Source: Pontibacter pamirensis (GTDB taxonomy: Bacteria; Bacteroidota; Bacteroidia; Cytophagales; Hymenobacteraceae). From it: a stretch of DNA of 64,000 nucleotides. The DNA is taken from the NCBI RefSeq assembly GCF_010015475.1, contig NZ_SSNI01000002.1, forward strand, positions 62,001 to 126,000, given 5' to 3'. The translations under genes were made by a program, and so were the position numbers. Position 1 is the stretch's first letter, and each line of letters opens with the position of its first letter. Below the pieces are notes generated by a model. The model was given only the letters and a program-made list of their open reading frames with translations. It searched no databases and was not told the DNA's origin. This document shows, piece after piece, positions 52,229 through 62,215 of the stretch.

Positions 52229-54280
52229 TTAACGTAACCCAATATCATCTATATAAACGGTATTATCGGCTTTAGGATCTATGTTCTTGATCCAAAGCTC
52301 CGATATCCCATTTGCAGGATTTCCTAAAGCAGTCAATGGAATCTCGATCGTTGTATACCTTCCGCCAACTACGTTAACAGGTACTTCATTTAAGTTTGCA
52401 CCAGCTGCATTTTTACCTTGTATTGCTATTCTTGTATTTCCTGAGTCTCCATATACATAAAGTATAAGGTGTGTTCTACCAGAAAGAACATTCGCATTCG
52501 TGTTTGCGAACTGTAAGGCACCATATCCATCATAAACGACCTTTATCGCGTTCTCACCTCTATGTGGCTGTTCCTTGTTAGCCATATCCTGAGATGCCGT
52601 GCTCCAGCCATTCCACTTTGCCCATCCTGTGGCCAATGCCTCCTGGTAGATGTAATAGTCGATGTTTGGTGCTGCCGTACCAATCACAGCTCGCTTATCG
52701 GTGGTAACTTCAAAACCAGTAGTAGTGATAAGTTTCAATATACCGGTCTCTGCATCAGCAGGGACAGTTAAAACAATCTGGTTGGCATTTTTAGCCACGA
52801 AAGTAGAAACTCTGGCACCACCTGTAAACTCAACGGTCTGAACGAGATCCAGGTTTGTTCCACTGATGGTAAGGTAATTTCCTGGAACAACCGGCTCTGG
52901 CGTAACAGTTGTAATAGCAGGTAAGATGATGCTTACACGGTTATCTGTTTCTATCACATAACCGCTTGTAGTCGTCAGAGTCAAAGCCCCTCTCTTAGCA
53001 TTCATCGGTACCTGCACAACAATTCGTGTAGCCGACTGGCTAACAAAAGAAGTTACCTCAGTACCGCCCTGGAATTCGATGCTCTCTACAAGATCAAGGT
53101 TGGTACCGTTGATGGTCAGGTTCTGCCCCGGATCTACCGGGCTTGGAGACAGCGATGTGATAACAGGTAAAACAATGTTCACCTGTTGCGTAGTTTCAAC
53201 CTCTACACCTGAACTTGCCACCATCGTTAACGTGCCAGTTGATGCATTTCCTGGCACTTCAACCACAATTTGTGTGGCAGACTGATCTACAAACTCACTT
53301 ACATTAGCTTCTCCTACACCTGTAAATTGGATCTCCTCTACAAGGTTAAGGTTTGTACCCGTTATTGTCAGGTTCTGTCCATGTCGGACAGCATTAGGAG
53401 ACAATGCAGTTACCGCAGGTAACACAACAATTAAATATTGCGTCGTTTCGACCTCCACATCAGACATCGCCACTAGCGTAAGAGGACCCGTAGCCGCATT
53501 GGCTGGTATTTGCGCAACAATCTGAGTAGGTGTTTGGCTTACAAACTCAGTTACTACAGCTTCGCCTACACCTGTAAACATGATTGCTTTTACAAGATCC
53601 AGATTGGTACCTGTAATGGTAACATTTGAACCGGTATTGAAAGGCGTTGTAGGTAAAGCCGTTACTTGTGGCAACGTTACTACCAGTTCGTTCTCCGTTT
53701 CAATAGACATAGGCTCTGTCCCGCCACCTAAAAGGAACAATGTTCCGGTTTTGGCAGTCATCGGCACCTGTAGTACCAGCTCAGATGCTGTCTGGCTTAC
53801 AAACTCGTCTACTGTGTCGCTGTCAAACACTACACCTTCCACCCAGTTAAGTCTGGTACCGGTTATAGTAATGTTAGCGCCAGGTCTTGCTTCTTCGGTT
53901 ACGGAAGTGATGGTAATCGGAACATTAAAACTCAAAATGGTTTTGGAAACAACTTCCCCGCCGTCCGCAAGCCTGAGTGTCACTAATCCTGCCATTGCCT
54001 CATTGGGTACCATGAGCCTGATGAGGTCTGTCGTCTGCTCAATAAAATCCGCTTTTGTAACGGTAGCTCCAGCCAGTTCAATAGCCTCTACACGGTCCAT
54101 ATTTCGACCAAAAAACCGAATTTCGTCTCCGTGTCGCACTCCGGTCGGACCAAAGCTTAACAACTGCACATCTCCTGATGTTGGATCTACATCATCGTCG
54201 TCATCGCAAGATGTGATGAAGCCGAATGAAAGCACCAGGCAGATAAGCAAGAGTAGCCTTGTGTTATAAAAATTCTTCAT
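52229..54280 (-). CDS. Surface glycan-binding lipoprotein with six IPT/TIG repeats
   Basis: 683 residues. Lipobox Cys25 followed by a run of Asp (SCDDDDDVDP), an acidic export signal for surface lipoproteins in Bacteroidota. Six IPT/TIG Ig-like repeats of about 83 residues fill about 38-530; repeats 3-6 are very alike (ITGTNLDLV, FVSQSATQIVVQVP, then an ETT...VVLP end). A C-terminal jelly-roll-like glycan-binding domain (about 540-683; GENAIKVVYDGYGALQF, TVYIDDIGLR) resembles a CBM. Second binding protein of the PUL. Confidence 0.87.
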   Translation of the reverse strand: MKNFYNTRLLLLICLVLSFGFITSCDDDDDVDPTSGDVQLLSFGPTGVRHGDEIRFFGRNMDRVEAIELAGATVTKADFIEQTTDLIRLMVPNEAMAGLVTLRLADGGEVVSKTILSFNVPITITSVTEEARPGANITITGTRLNWVEGVVFDSDTVDEFVSQTASELVLQVPMTAKTGTLFLLGGGTEPMSIETENELVVTLPQVTALPTTPFNTGSNVTITGTNLDLVKAIMFTGVGEAVVTEFVSQTPTQIVAQIPANAATGPLTLVAMSDVEVETTQYLIVVLPAVTALSPNAVRHGQNLTITGTNLNLVEEIQFTGVGEANVSEFVDQSATQIVVEVPGNASTGTLTMVASSGVEVETTQQVNIVLPVITSLSPSPVDPGQNLTINGTNLDLVESIEFQGGTEVTSFVSQSATRIVVQVPMNAKRGALTLTTTSGYVIETDNRVSIILPAITTVTPEPVVPGNYLTISGTNLDLVQTVEFTGGARVSTFVAKNANQIVLTVPADAETGILKLITTTGFEVTTDKRAVIGTAAPNIDYYIYQEALATGWAKWNGWSTASQDMANKEQPHRGENAIKVVYDGYGALQFANTNANVLSGRTHLILYVYGDSGNTRIAIQGKNAAGANLNEVPVNVVGGRYTTIEIPLTALGNPANGISELWIKNIDPKADNTVYIDDIGLR

Positions 54281-54305
54281 ACTTATATATATCTTTTTAT
54301 AAGAA

Positions 54306-55472
54306 CTAATTATTCGCTATAGGTACTACCCTCATATTATCAATTGCAAAATTCGCTTCTACTGGGAGCGGGCCGCTAAAGTGGAAAGACACGCCATAGC
54401 CGTTCGGGTTGTATGCAAACTCATTGTTGTCAGCATAGAAATCCTCCCATGGAATGGTCACTGTTTCCCAATCACCATTCGTGTTCACATTAGGCTTCCA
54501 TATATAATAGGTTTCTCCTCGCTCGCCGCCTACGTCCTGGCCCATGTACATTCTGATCTCTGCACCTGTTAGAGGAGCTAGTGTGTTTACTTCAAACTTC
54601 AGCACATAATCCGATGGATTTGCAAAAGCTGCCTGAGGAATGTTTTTGGTTTCTTTGGCTACATCGCTGTCTGCACCACCAACATACATTTCAAACCATG
54701 CCCAGGCACCCAACTGTCGGTTAACGCGGATAAAATTCCCGTTGATGTTTTGAATATCCGGATCAGATGCTTTGATATAGGCTGGTCCATGCCACAACCC
54801 TGCAGTGGTTTCATCAAAACTTGCAATGATGTTTCTGTTATCACGGAACCAGAATTCAGACTCTGTCTCACCAAAGTTGGTTGCTACAGTAATTGGACCT
54901 GGCTCCGCTCCCTCCGGCACTCTCACCTCTATCCTATCGGCATCTTCTGATACCAGAACTATTTCCCCTTCTACTCCTCCTGTAAAGGTTACCGTAACAG
55001 GTGCGTAGAAATAATTGCCGAATATACTAGCTACATCACCAGTGTTCACATACTCATTCATCATTCCTAAAAGCACCGGCTCGCTAATATCTACCACAAA
55101 ATCATGTAATAAAGAATCACCATCCGCAAATATGATTTTCATTTGGTTTGAGATCTCCAGCGGTATTTCAGCAGGAACTCGGGTGATAATGGACGTACTG
55201 GAGATGAACGTAGGAGACAGTATTCCTCGCTGATCGTTGAACCAAATTTCGCGCGCATCCTGAAGATTCTGTCCTACAATGGCAATCATACTGCCCTGCC
55301 CTGCCATCGCAATGAGAGAGTCTGATGCATCGGGTCTTGTAACCCTGATGTAATCAATCCTGGGTGTACCACCGCTCGGGCCATTTTCATCATCATCAGA
55401 ACAGGACGAAAACATTCCTGTCATCGCTAAAGCGAAGAAGAGGAATAACAATGATTTATAATTTAATTTCAT
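54306..55472 (-). CDS. Surface glycan-binding lipoprotein (SGBP-B-like)
   Basis: 388 residues. Lipobox Cys24 with acidic export signal (FSSCSDDDENG); two IPT/TIG domains (about 36-215; IAIVGQNLQDAREIWFND, VASIFGNYFYAPVTVTF); a C-terminal glycan-binding domain (about 215-385; GAWAWFEMYVGGADSD, WETVTIPWEDFY, NFAIDNMRVVP) like the xyloglucan-binding domain family of Bacteroides SGBP-B. Its gene is the usual third position after SusC and SusD. Confidence 0.88.
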   Translation of the reverse strand: MKLNYKSLLFLFFALAMTGMFSSCSDDDENGPSGGTPRIDYIRVTRPDASDSLIAMAGQGSMIAIVGQNLQDAREIWFNDQRGILSPTFISSTSIITRVPAEIPLEISNQMKIIFADGDSLLHDFVVDISEPVLLGMMNEYVNTGDVASIFGNYFYAPVTVTFTGGVEGEIVLVSEDADRIEVRVPEGAEPGPITVATNFGETESEFWFRDNRNIIASFDETTAGLWHGPAYIKASDPDIQNINGNFIRVNRQLGAWAWFEMYVGGADSDVAKETKNIPQAAFANPSDYVLKFEVNTLAPLTGAEIRMYMGQDVGGERGETYYIWKPNVNTNGDWETVTIPWEDFYADNNEFAYNPNGYGVSFHFSGPLPVEANFAIDNMRVVPIANN

Positions 55473-55505
55473 AATATGCTTTTTCTACATTTAGTGATAA
55501 CAACA

Positions 55506-57167
55506 TTATCCTCCAAACTCATAAGGAACCGGCTCATCTCTCAGCCATGGTGCCTGACTTGCCTCAGATGCTGGTATTGGAAGCAGGAAGTTTCCGGAAC
55601 TAGCTGTAGCTGTTCTTTCAGTAAACCACTCCGTTTTCTCAAACTCCCATGAAGTTGGGTGCGGCATACGGTTTGGATGAGCCACAAATAATCCTCGATC
55701 CTGGCTGTTGATAATATCATAGGCCCTTTGAGGATCATAGTAGTGGATTCGAACCAGGTCATACCACGCCAACCCTTCCATGGCAAACTCTTTCATACGC
55801 TCTTCAAAAACGTCCTCCCAGGTAAGCACATCCTCAATAGGAGCCACACGAGCCCTGTTTCTAATCACATTTACATATTCCAGCGCTTTCGCATCCGTGG
55901 TAGATTCGCTGCTACCGAGAACTGCATCCGCATAGATCAGGTACATCTCGGCTAATCGCAACATGTAGGTGTCGTTTGGATAGCGTTGCTGCGCAGCCTG
56001 GCCTCCTACGTCAGCAGCTTTACCTACTACATACTTCTTGATGTTGGCAAAGCTGCTTTGTGCGTCGGCACCTGGTGCAGGGAAAACTAACTCCTGCTCA
56101 GTTGCGTTACCTTCTGCATCCCGCACAGTCTGCGTTATCTCAGGGTAATGGAAGCCTGGCAGCATGTAAGTAGCTTTCAGACGCGTATCATTGGTGAATC
56201 CATCTTCAAACAAGCCATCGTAGAGGCTCAGTTGCCACCATGTAGCACCTAAATCGCCCCCCCAGCCATCACCATTGGCGATGTCGTTGCTGTAAGTAAT
56301 CTGAGACACCATGGTGTTAGCATATCCGTAGTTGGTTGTAAACACCCACTGCTGCTCAAACAGCGACTCTATGTTATTGTCATAAGGATAACGGAACAGG
56401 TCAGCATAATCAGGAAGCAGGGCATGGCCACTCATGGTGATCACTCTTTCTGCATACTGCTTTGCCAGATCCAGGTATTCCTGGTTCATGCTGCCACCTA
56501 CTCCGGCCCTGATCAGGTACGTTCGGGCTAGCATACCTTCTGCCGACCATTGTGACACTCTTCCGGGTGCAACAGCATTGGCCGGGAGATTTTCAGCCGC
56601 ATACTGGTAGTCTCTGGTGATAAACTCCCAAACACTTTCTACTGTGTTGCGCTTTACAGCCGGATCATTCAGTAATGTCAGGTTATTTTCTATAATCGGC
56701 ACTGGACCATAGTTCATCACCAGTAAAGAATAAGCGGTGGCGCGCATAAAGCGTGCTTCGGCAATCACGTGCCTCTTTATCTCATCAGATACTTCAGGCC
56801 CTGCGTAGCGCTCTACGTTTTGAATCAGGGTGTTGGCCTGGCCGACTACAATCCAGAATGCGCGGTAAGCTTCGCTATTTGATGTAGAAACTTCTGTGGT
56901 GTTAAACAACACATCGTCTCTGTATCCCCAGGCACGCATCGTTGTTCCGGCTCTAAGGTCTCCTAATGCCCAGGATGCTTTGTCTACATAATCCTTCCAC
57001 ACCACGCTGTAGAGCGGTGCTGACGCTGCCAATAATTGTGCATCAGTTTTAAAGAAGTTGGCATCCACTAAAGTGTCTTGCGGTGGCCTTTCCAGGAAAT
57101 CCTTCTCGCAGCCCGAAAAAACGGACAGGGCCAGAAGTCCACCTATGTATAAGAATCTATTTTTCAT
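55506..57167 (-). CDS. SusD/RagB family glycan-binding lipoprotein
   Basis: 553 residues. Lipobox Cys20 (SVFSGCEKDFLERPPQD), SusD N-terminal region and TPR-rich core (HVIAEARFMRATAYSLLVMNYG, then LAEMYLIYADAVLG) and the C-terminal WEDVFEERMKEFAMEGLAWY signature. It lids the SusC transporter encoded 20 bp upstream and captures oligosaccharides at the surface. Confidence 0.96.
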   Translation of the reverse strand: MKNRFLYIGGLLALSVFSGCEKDFLERPPQDTLVDANFFKTDAQLLAASAPLYSVVWKDYVDKASWALGDLRAGTTMRAWGYRDDVLFNTTEVSTSNSEAYRAFWIVVGQANTLIQNVERYAGPEVSDEIKRHVIAEARFMRATAYSLLVMNYGPVPIIENNLTLLNDPAVKRNTVESVWEFITRDYQYAAENLPANAVAPGRVSQWSAEGMLARTYLIRAGVGGSMNQEYLDLAKQYAERVITMSGHALLPDYADLFRYPYDNNIESLFEQQWVFTTNYGYANTMVSQITYSNDIANGDGWGGDLGATWWQLSLYDGLFEDGFTNDTRLKATYMLPGFHYPEITQTVRDAEGNATEQELVFPAPGADAQSSFANIKKYVVGKAADVGGQAAQQRYPNDTYMLRLAEMYLIYADAVLGSSESTTDAKALEYVNVIRNRARVAPIEDVLTWEDVFEERMKEFAMEGLAWYDLVRIHYYDPQRAYDIINSQDRGLFVAHPNRMPHPTSWEFEKTEWFTERTATASSGNFLLPIPASEASQAPWLRDEPVPYEFGG

Positions 57168-57186
57168 TTTGCTCTTTGTGTTTTAA

Positions 57187-60100
57187 TTAAAAATTAATAC
57201 CAACGTTTACTGAGTAAACCGGTGTTAGCGGGTAGCGGCCATAATCTACACCGATGGCGGCATTTCCTGCGTTTGCGTTAGGTCCTACATAAGAACCAAC
57301 TTCAGGATCATATCCGGAGTAACCTGTGATGGTGTAAACGTTTTGTGCGCTTACGCCAATTCTCGCTCCTTGAATGAACTTCAGTTTTTCCAGCATTGAA
57401 GAAGGCAGGTTGTAGTTTAAGGTCACGTTTTTAAGTCTTACAAAGGAACCATCCTCTACAAACTTGTCAGTGTGACGCTGGAAGTTATTGTTCTTATTAC
57501 CTCCTGACATTCTGGCTACAGTGGTACCAGGGTTTGCGAGGTACGGGTTACCCTCTGCGTCTAGTTCCACTCTGGCATAATCAAATGCGCCAATAAACAA
57601 GTTTCTACCAATGTTAATGTTGTTCGGGTTCGTGTTCTCATTACGAAGGTAGTTGTAGATGTCATTTCCAATCGTACTGGTGATCAGCACACTCAGGTCA
57701 AAGCCTTTGTAAGAGAAATCGTTGGTGAAACCAGCATAGTATTTTGGCCAGGGATTACCGATGAATGTCTGGTCCTCACCCGTGATGATGCCATCACCAT
57801 TTATATCACGGTACTTCACATCACCAACCCATATGCTGTTTTCAGCAATCGGGAACTCTACACCATTGTTGTCGGCTGGTAAAGCGCTGTTCTGAATTTC
57901 CTCAACAGACCCAAAGATGCCTTCTTCGATGTAGCCGTAGAACAACCAGGGAGCCTGGCCCACCACCGTACGCTGTGTCCAGTTATTCATCCACCAGTTG
58001 ATGCGGTCTATCTGGCTGGTTTCAGTGGTCAGACCAGTCACTTCTGTTTTGAAGTGAGACAAGTTAAAGTTTGTTGACCATCTGAAGGCTGTATTGTCGA
58101 TGTTAATGGTGTTCAAGGTAAAGCTCCAGCCTTTATTTTGCAGGGAACCAATGTTCACTGTAGGAGGCGCAATAGCACCGTTTCCGTTTGTACCCATGTA
58201 CCATGGCAATGCGCTACCTAAAATCAGGTTATCGGTGTCTTTAATATAGTAATCTGCTTCTAACTGCACTCTGTTATCAAACAAGCCTAAGTTTATACCA
58301 AAGTTGTTTGTCTTCGTTTCTTCCCACTGGAAGTTCGGGTTAGGATATCTGCTTGCTATAAAACCAGTGCCCCATGGTGTTGGACCAGCAGCAAGCGTAC
58401 CGAAGATGGCGCCGCTGTTTCCCTGGTTACCGGTCAGACCGATTTCATAACGCAGTCTTAAGTCACTTACAAAAGGGACATTGAAGAAATCTTCCTCAGA
58501 CACTCTCCAGGCAGCTGATACGGATGGGAAATAACCCCATCTGTTTTCCGGACCGAAGTTTACAGAACCATCCGCACGGAAGGCACCTGTAATGATATAT
58601 CGCTCATCGTAGTTATAAATAGCTCTACCCAGATAAGACCTCATTGCCCACTCACCTTGCCCGCCTCTTGCAACACTTGTTGCCTCATCTCCAGCATTCA
58701 GATCTATTACGTCGTTCGTCTGAAAGCCACGTCTCTCGCCAAACAGGTTTTTCCAGTTAGATTCATTCACCTCGTGCGTTGCCATCAGGTTGATGCCATG
58801 CTTCCCAAATTGCTTTTGGTATTGAAGCATCTGGTTCCAGTTATAGGAGGTGTTTAAACTGTTGTTGTTATTCAGAATGGCTACTGTATTTTGCTGATAA
58901 CCAAACTGGTAAGTTGGAAGAAAGTAAGTTGAGTTTGAAAAACCAACGTTTCCGTTAAAGGATGTGCTGAAGTTAAGATCATCAGTGATTTTGACCCCTA
59001 ACGTCAGGCCACCCAGCAACTGGCGCTTTTGCAGGTCATTTCGTGTCAGTGCAGCAAGCCCGATTGGGTTTGGCGGTGTAAACTGCTCAGCAGAATTATT
59101 CGTTACGTTTCCTCCTCCCCATGTTCCATCCAGATTTCTTACTGGGATGTGTGGCGCCAGCTGTATAGCTCTCGTGATCACATCAGACTGTGTTGATGAG
59201 ATACTTTCATCTGTTTGCGCATAATTAAGATTAGCTTTGATAGAAAGCCAGTCTTTCGCCTGGTTATCTAAGTTTAGTCGTACCGAAGCTCGGTTGAAGC
59301 CAGACCCTAAGGCAACACCATCCTGATTAAGGTATTCACCTGAAAGGTAGTAAGTTGTTTTCTCGCTACCGCCACTTAAGCTCAGCTGGTGCTTTTGCAT
59401 AGGAGCACTTTTAAATAGCTCTTCCTGCCAATCAGTTCCTTCACCTAACAACGCTGGATCCAAAAAGTCCTCGCGAACATTTCCGCCTGCAATAGCTTTG
59501 AATTCGTTGTCCATTTGGGCATACTGGCGCAGGTTCATTACCTCCAACTTTTCAGGAGCCGTCTGTAAGCTGTACAGGTAGGCATAGTTAATACGTATAT
59601 CACCGGCTTTACCACGCTTGGTTGTAATCAGAACTACACCGTTCGTAGCTCTTGAACCATAAAGAGCTGTAGCAGAAGGTCCTTGAAGAATCTCCATGCT
59701 TTCAATATCCGCTGGGTTCAGGGTAGAAAGTGGGTTCGAGCCAGAAGGAGAAATAGCACCTTCAATCTGCACACCGTCAATCACATATAGCGGCTCATTT
59801 GTTCCACCGATAGAGTTAACCCCTCTGATGTTCACAGATATACCGCCACCTGGCGCACCTGTGTTTTGTGTCACGTAAACGCCGGCGGCACGCCCCTGAA
59901 TGGCCTGCTCAATCGTAGTGTTAACAGTCTTTTCGATTGATTCTGAAGTAATGGTAGTCTGAGCTCCTGTTACCTCACTTTTCCTAACCTCACCGTAACC
60001 GGTAATCACTACCTCTTCCAGCAATTTCTCATCTGGTCTCAAAGTGATGGTGATGTTAGAACGGCCGTTTACAGGAACCTCTTGCGAAGTAAAACCTATG

Positions 60101-60393
60101 TAAGATACCATCAGAACAGCGTCACTAGCAGCCTGAAGCTGGAACTGTCCCTGAGCATCTGTAATAGCACCAGCAGATGTTCCCTTCACCCCAATACTTA
60201 CGCCTGGTAACGGTGAGTTATCTTCCGATGACACAACTCTACCACTCACTGGCTGAGTTGTCTGTGCAAAGCTAAAAACGCTTTGCAGCAGAAGGAAAGC
60301 CAACATCACTGGGGCCAGCCTCCATGCTTTTAGCGAGTCACTAACAGGATGATTAAATAAATAACCCCTGTAGAAGTACATGTGTTTCATCAT
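57187..60393 (-). CDS. SusC/RagA family TonB-dependent transporter
   Basis: 1068 residues. Signal peptide (MLAFLLLQSVFSFAQ), a carboxypeptidase-regulatory-like domain (about 47-125; SGRVVSSEDNSPLPGVSIGV), plug domain with EVVITGYGEVRKSEVTGA and SIEKTVNTTIEQAIQGRAAG, then a 22-strand barrel ending VYSVNVGINF. No N-terminal anti-sigma-interacting STN domain is seen, so regulation by a FecR/ECF-sigma pair is not indicated. Imports oligosaccharides with the SusD partner. First gene of the PUL, behind about 1 kb of non-coding DNA. Three Met (1, 2, 5) could start it. Confidence 0.96.
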   Translation of the reverse strand: MMKHMYFYRGYLFNHPVSDSLKAWRLAPVMLAFLLLQSVFSFAQTTQPVSGRVVSSEDNSPLPGVSIGVKGTSAGAITDAQGQFQLQAASDAVLMVSYIGFTSQEVPVNGRSNITITLRPDEKLLEEVVITGYGEVRKSEVTGAQTTITSESIEKTVNTTIEQAIQGRAAGVYVTQNTGAPGGGISVNIRGVNSIGGTNEPLYVIDGVQIEGAISPSGSNPLSTLNPADIESMEILQGPSATALYGSRATNGVVLITTKRGKAGDIRINYAYLYSLQTAPEKLEVMNLRQYAQMDNEFKAIAGGNVREDFLDPALLGEGTDWQEELFKSAPMQKHQLSLSGGSEKTTYYLSGEYLNQDGVALGSGFNRASVRLNLDNQAKDWLSIKANLNYAQTDESISSTQSDVITRAIQLAPHIPVRNLDGTWGGGNVTNNSAEQFTPPNPIGLAALTRNDLQKRQLLGGLTLGVKITDDLNFSTSFNGNVGFSNSTYFLPTYQFGYQQNTVAILNNNNSLNTSYNWNQMLQYQKQFGKHGINLMATHEVNESNWKNLFGERRGFQTNDVIDLNAGDEATSVARGGQGEWAMRSYLGRAIYNYDERYIITGAFRADGSVNFGPENRWGYFPSVSAAWRVSEEDFFNVPFVSDLRLRYEIGLTGNQGNSGAIFGTLAAGPTPWGTGFIASRYPNPNFQWEETKTNNFGINLGLFDNRVQLEADYYIKDTDNLILGSALPWYMGTNGNGAIAPPTVNIGSLQNKGWSFTLNTINIDNTAFRWSTNFNLSHFKTEVTGLTTETSQIDRINWWMNNWTQRTVVGQAPWLFYGYIEEGIFGSVEEIQNSALPADNNGVEFPIAENSIWVGDVKYRDINGDGIITGEDQTFIGNPWPKYYAGFTNDFSYKGFDLSVLITSTIGNDIYNYLRNENTNPNNINIGRNLFIGAFDYARVELDAEGNPYLANPGTTVARMSGGNKNNNFQRHTDKFVEDGSFVRLKNVTLNYNLPSSMLEKLKFIQGARIGVSAQNVYTITGYSGYDPEVGSYVGPNANAGNAAIGVDYGRYPLTPVYSVNVGINF

Positions 60394-61450
60394 GATTAAA
60401 TATAAAATTTGTGTAGATTATTATTTGTACAGATTATTGTTGGTCAAAAAAATTGAAAATCGTTCTCCTCAAGCATCTCTCTTAAGTTTTAAATTTAACT
60501 TACTAGCAGGCTGCACGCTTTTGGTTTACAAGTGATTAGTCAATCATCTAAATGCGTAGAATAAATCATCGAATTCCGTCTAAATCAGGAAGAAGCCTTC
60601 CAAAAAATTATGGTTACATAACTGCCGTACTTCCGCTGAACATGAACCTTATAGTATAAATTCCGCATAAACCTTTCATTTACCTTGGGATTGTTAAAAA
60701 ATTTAATCTCTCAAACAGCACAAAACACGCATTTTCATTCACTCTGGCTTCTGACACATGCCGATATAGTAAATTTAGACGTTCTACAGCCTTGTCTATG
60801 ATACTACTTTAACAAACCTTGCATCAGACTTAACTTTTAAAGTTAAAATTTTGCTGCAATTATTTCCTGAAATCGGTTGCAAAACTCTGGCGTAGCATTA
60901 TTATAACTCATTTTCTTGTTTTAAAACAACCTTAAATTGGATAAAGCAGCAGCTCTTAAGAAATACAACAAGATATTACTAGGTGAAGATTGTAGCACAC
61001 GAAGCTACATATATTGTTTTACAAAAAGAATAATTTCCTTACCTGGTGCAAAAATCAGTGAGCCTATACTCAACTGCGACAGGTGATTTGTCACTTTTAA
61101 CGCTACTAAAGTACGAATATATTCATTGCTGCAGGGGTATCAAATGTTTCTAATGTGTACCCCAACTGTTAACTAGAGCGTATTCAACTAGTAATAGGCC
61201 TAAAGCGTGCTTTTGACACTGTTGATCTTTACCGTTTCATAAAGCTTGCAGGAGATAATCAAATTTCGTCAAAAAAATAGTGAAATTTCCTCAATGAGAT
61301 ATTTGCTAGTTTTGAAACACTTGTTTTGCATTACTCTTTTCAGTTTACTTTATGTTAAAGGGAAGTTCAAAAACAACACCCATCCCAGTATTACAGAACC
61401 AGCACAGCATAGAGAACAGGCTTTGCATCGTGCGCAGGAGTTGCTTTATG
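60394..61450. other. Long AT-rich region upstream of the PUL
   Basis: About 1.06 kb with no secure gene; should contain the susC promoter and operators. Noted: two inverted repeats, TAAGTT...AACTTA (60484-60503 region) and the perfect TTAACTTTTAAAGTTAA (60830-60846); a direct repeat AGATTATT near 60410-60440; and a small plus-strand frame from ATG 61294 to 61458 (54 codons, hydrophobic start, ending RAQELLYVT) that may be an N-terminal gene remnant. No HTCS, AraC or ECF sigma gene is present. Confidence 0.4.
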
Positions 61451-62113
61451 TTACTTAGCCGATACTGCTTTTAATGGTTTAATGGCTTCATACACTTCAT
61501 TGGCTATAAGTGCGGCTCCGGCATCATTTGGGTGAACGCCATCGTAGGTAAGGGCGGCTTTGCCCAGGAAAGGCGTATACAGATCTATTGTTTTCGCATT
61601 AGTTTGTCGGGCGATTTTCTCTATGGCAGGTAACACCTCGTTCTTTACCACATTTTCATTTATGCCCCACTTATCCTCGAAAACAGGAACAGGGTATGCC
61701 AGGTATACCTGCGGATTGGAAGGCAGCTTTTGGAAAGACTTTACCAAGGCTTTATAATCCTTTATAAAATCTTTTTTGTGCTGCCAATTCTGTGGCTTCG
61801 AATCATTAGTACCCAACTTGATAACAACTATATCCGGATTCCAGGCCAGCACTTCGCCATACTTTTCCTCATTCCAGTACGGAAAATCGCCTTTCTTCAG
61901 CAGCGTTCGACCACCAATGCCATAGTTCTTTACTTCATACTGCTCCCCAAGAAGTATCTGCAGCACGTCAGGGTATGTTTGCTTTAACCCTGCACCCTCT
62001 GTTATACTGTTGCCTACACAGGCCACTTTAACTTTGGACTGCGCCTGTACAGCGATGTTATGAAAGAGCAGGAAGACAATAGCGAAAGCCAGAAAGGTAA
62101 TCTGTTTTTTCAT
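61451..62113 (-). CDS. Secreted SGNH/GDSL hydrolase (acetylesterase-like)
   Basis: 220 residues with a signal peptide (to VQAQSK). SGNH blocks: VACVGNSITEGAG (nucleophile Ser in GNS), NYGIGGRTLL, IKLGTNDSKP (GTND) and YDGVHPNDAGA (Asp and His). Family members with this pattern remove acetyl groups from sugars or sialic acids. It lies beside the PUL and a DUF1080 gene and may deacetylate plant glycans, an inference from place only. Different subgroup from the SGNH protein at 29792-30460. Confidence 0.9.
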   Translation of the reverse strand: MKKQITFLAFAIVFLLFHNIAVQAQSKVKVACVGNSITEGAGLKQTYPDVLQILLGEQYEVKNYGIGGRTLLKKGDFPYWNEEKYGEVLAWNPDIVVIKLGTNDSKPQNWQHKKDFIKDYKALVKSFQKLPSNPQVYLAYPVPVFEDKWGINENVVKNEVLPAIEKIARQTNAKTIDLYTPFLGKAALTYDGVHPNDAGAALIANEVYEAIKPLKAVSAK

Positions 62114-62162
62114 CTTGTAAATTTAAAATGCTGTTATAGAGTCAGGTGAACAGGTCGTAAAA

Positions 62163-62207
62163 GTATAAACAGAGCACGGCCTTGAAGCGGCTGCCCTGTT
62201 TATACTT
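62163..62207 (-). terminator. Terminator of the DUF1080 gene
   Basis: GTATAAACAG (62163-62172) pairs with CTGTTTATAC (62196-62205), with an inner imperfect GC-rich stem; on the minus strand it is followed by TTTT. It lies 9 bp after the stop codon. Confidence 0.7.
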
Positions 62208-62215
62208 CTATATTA

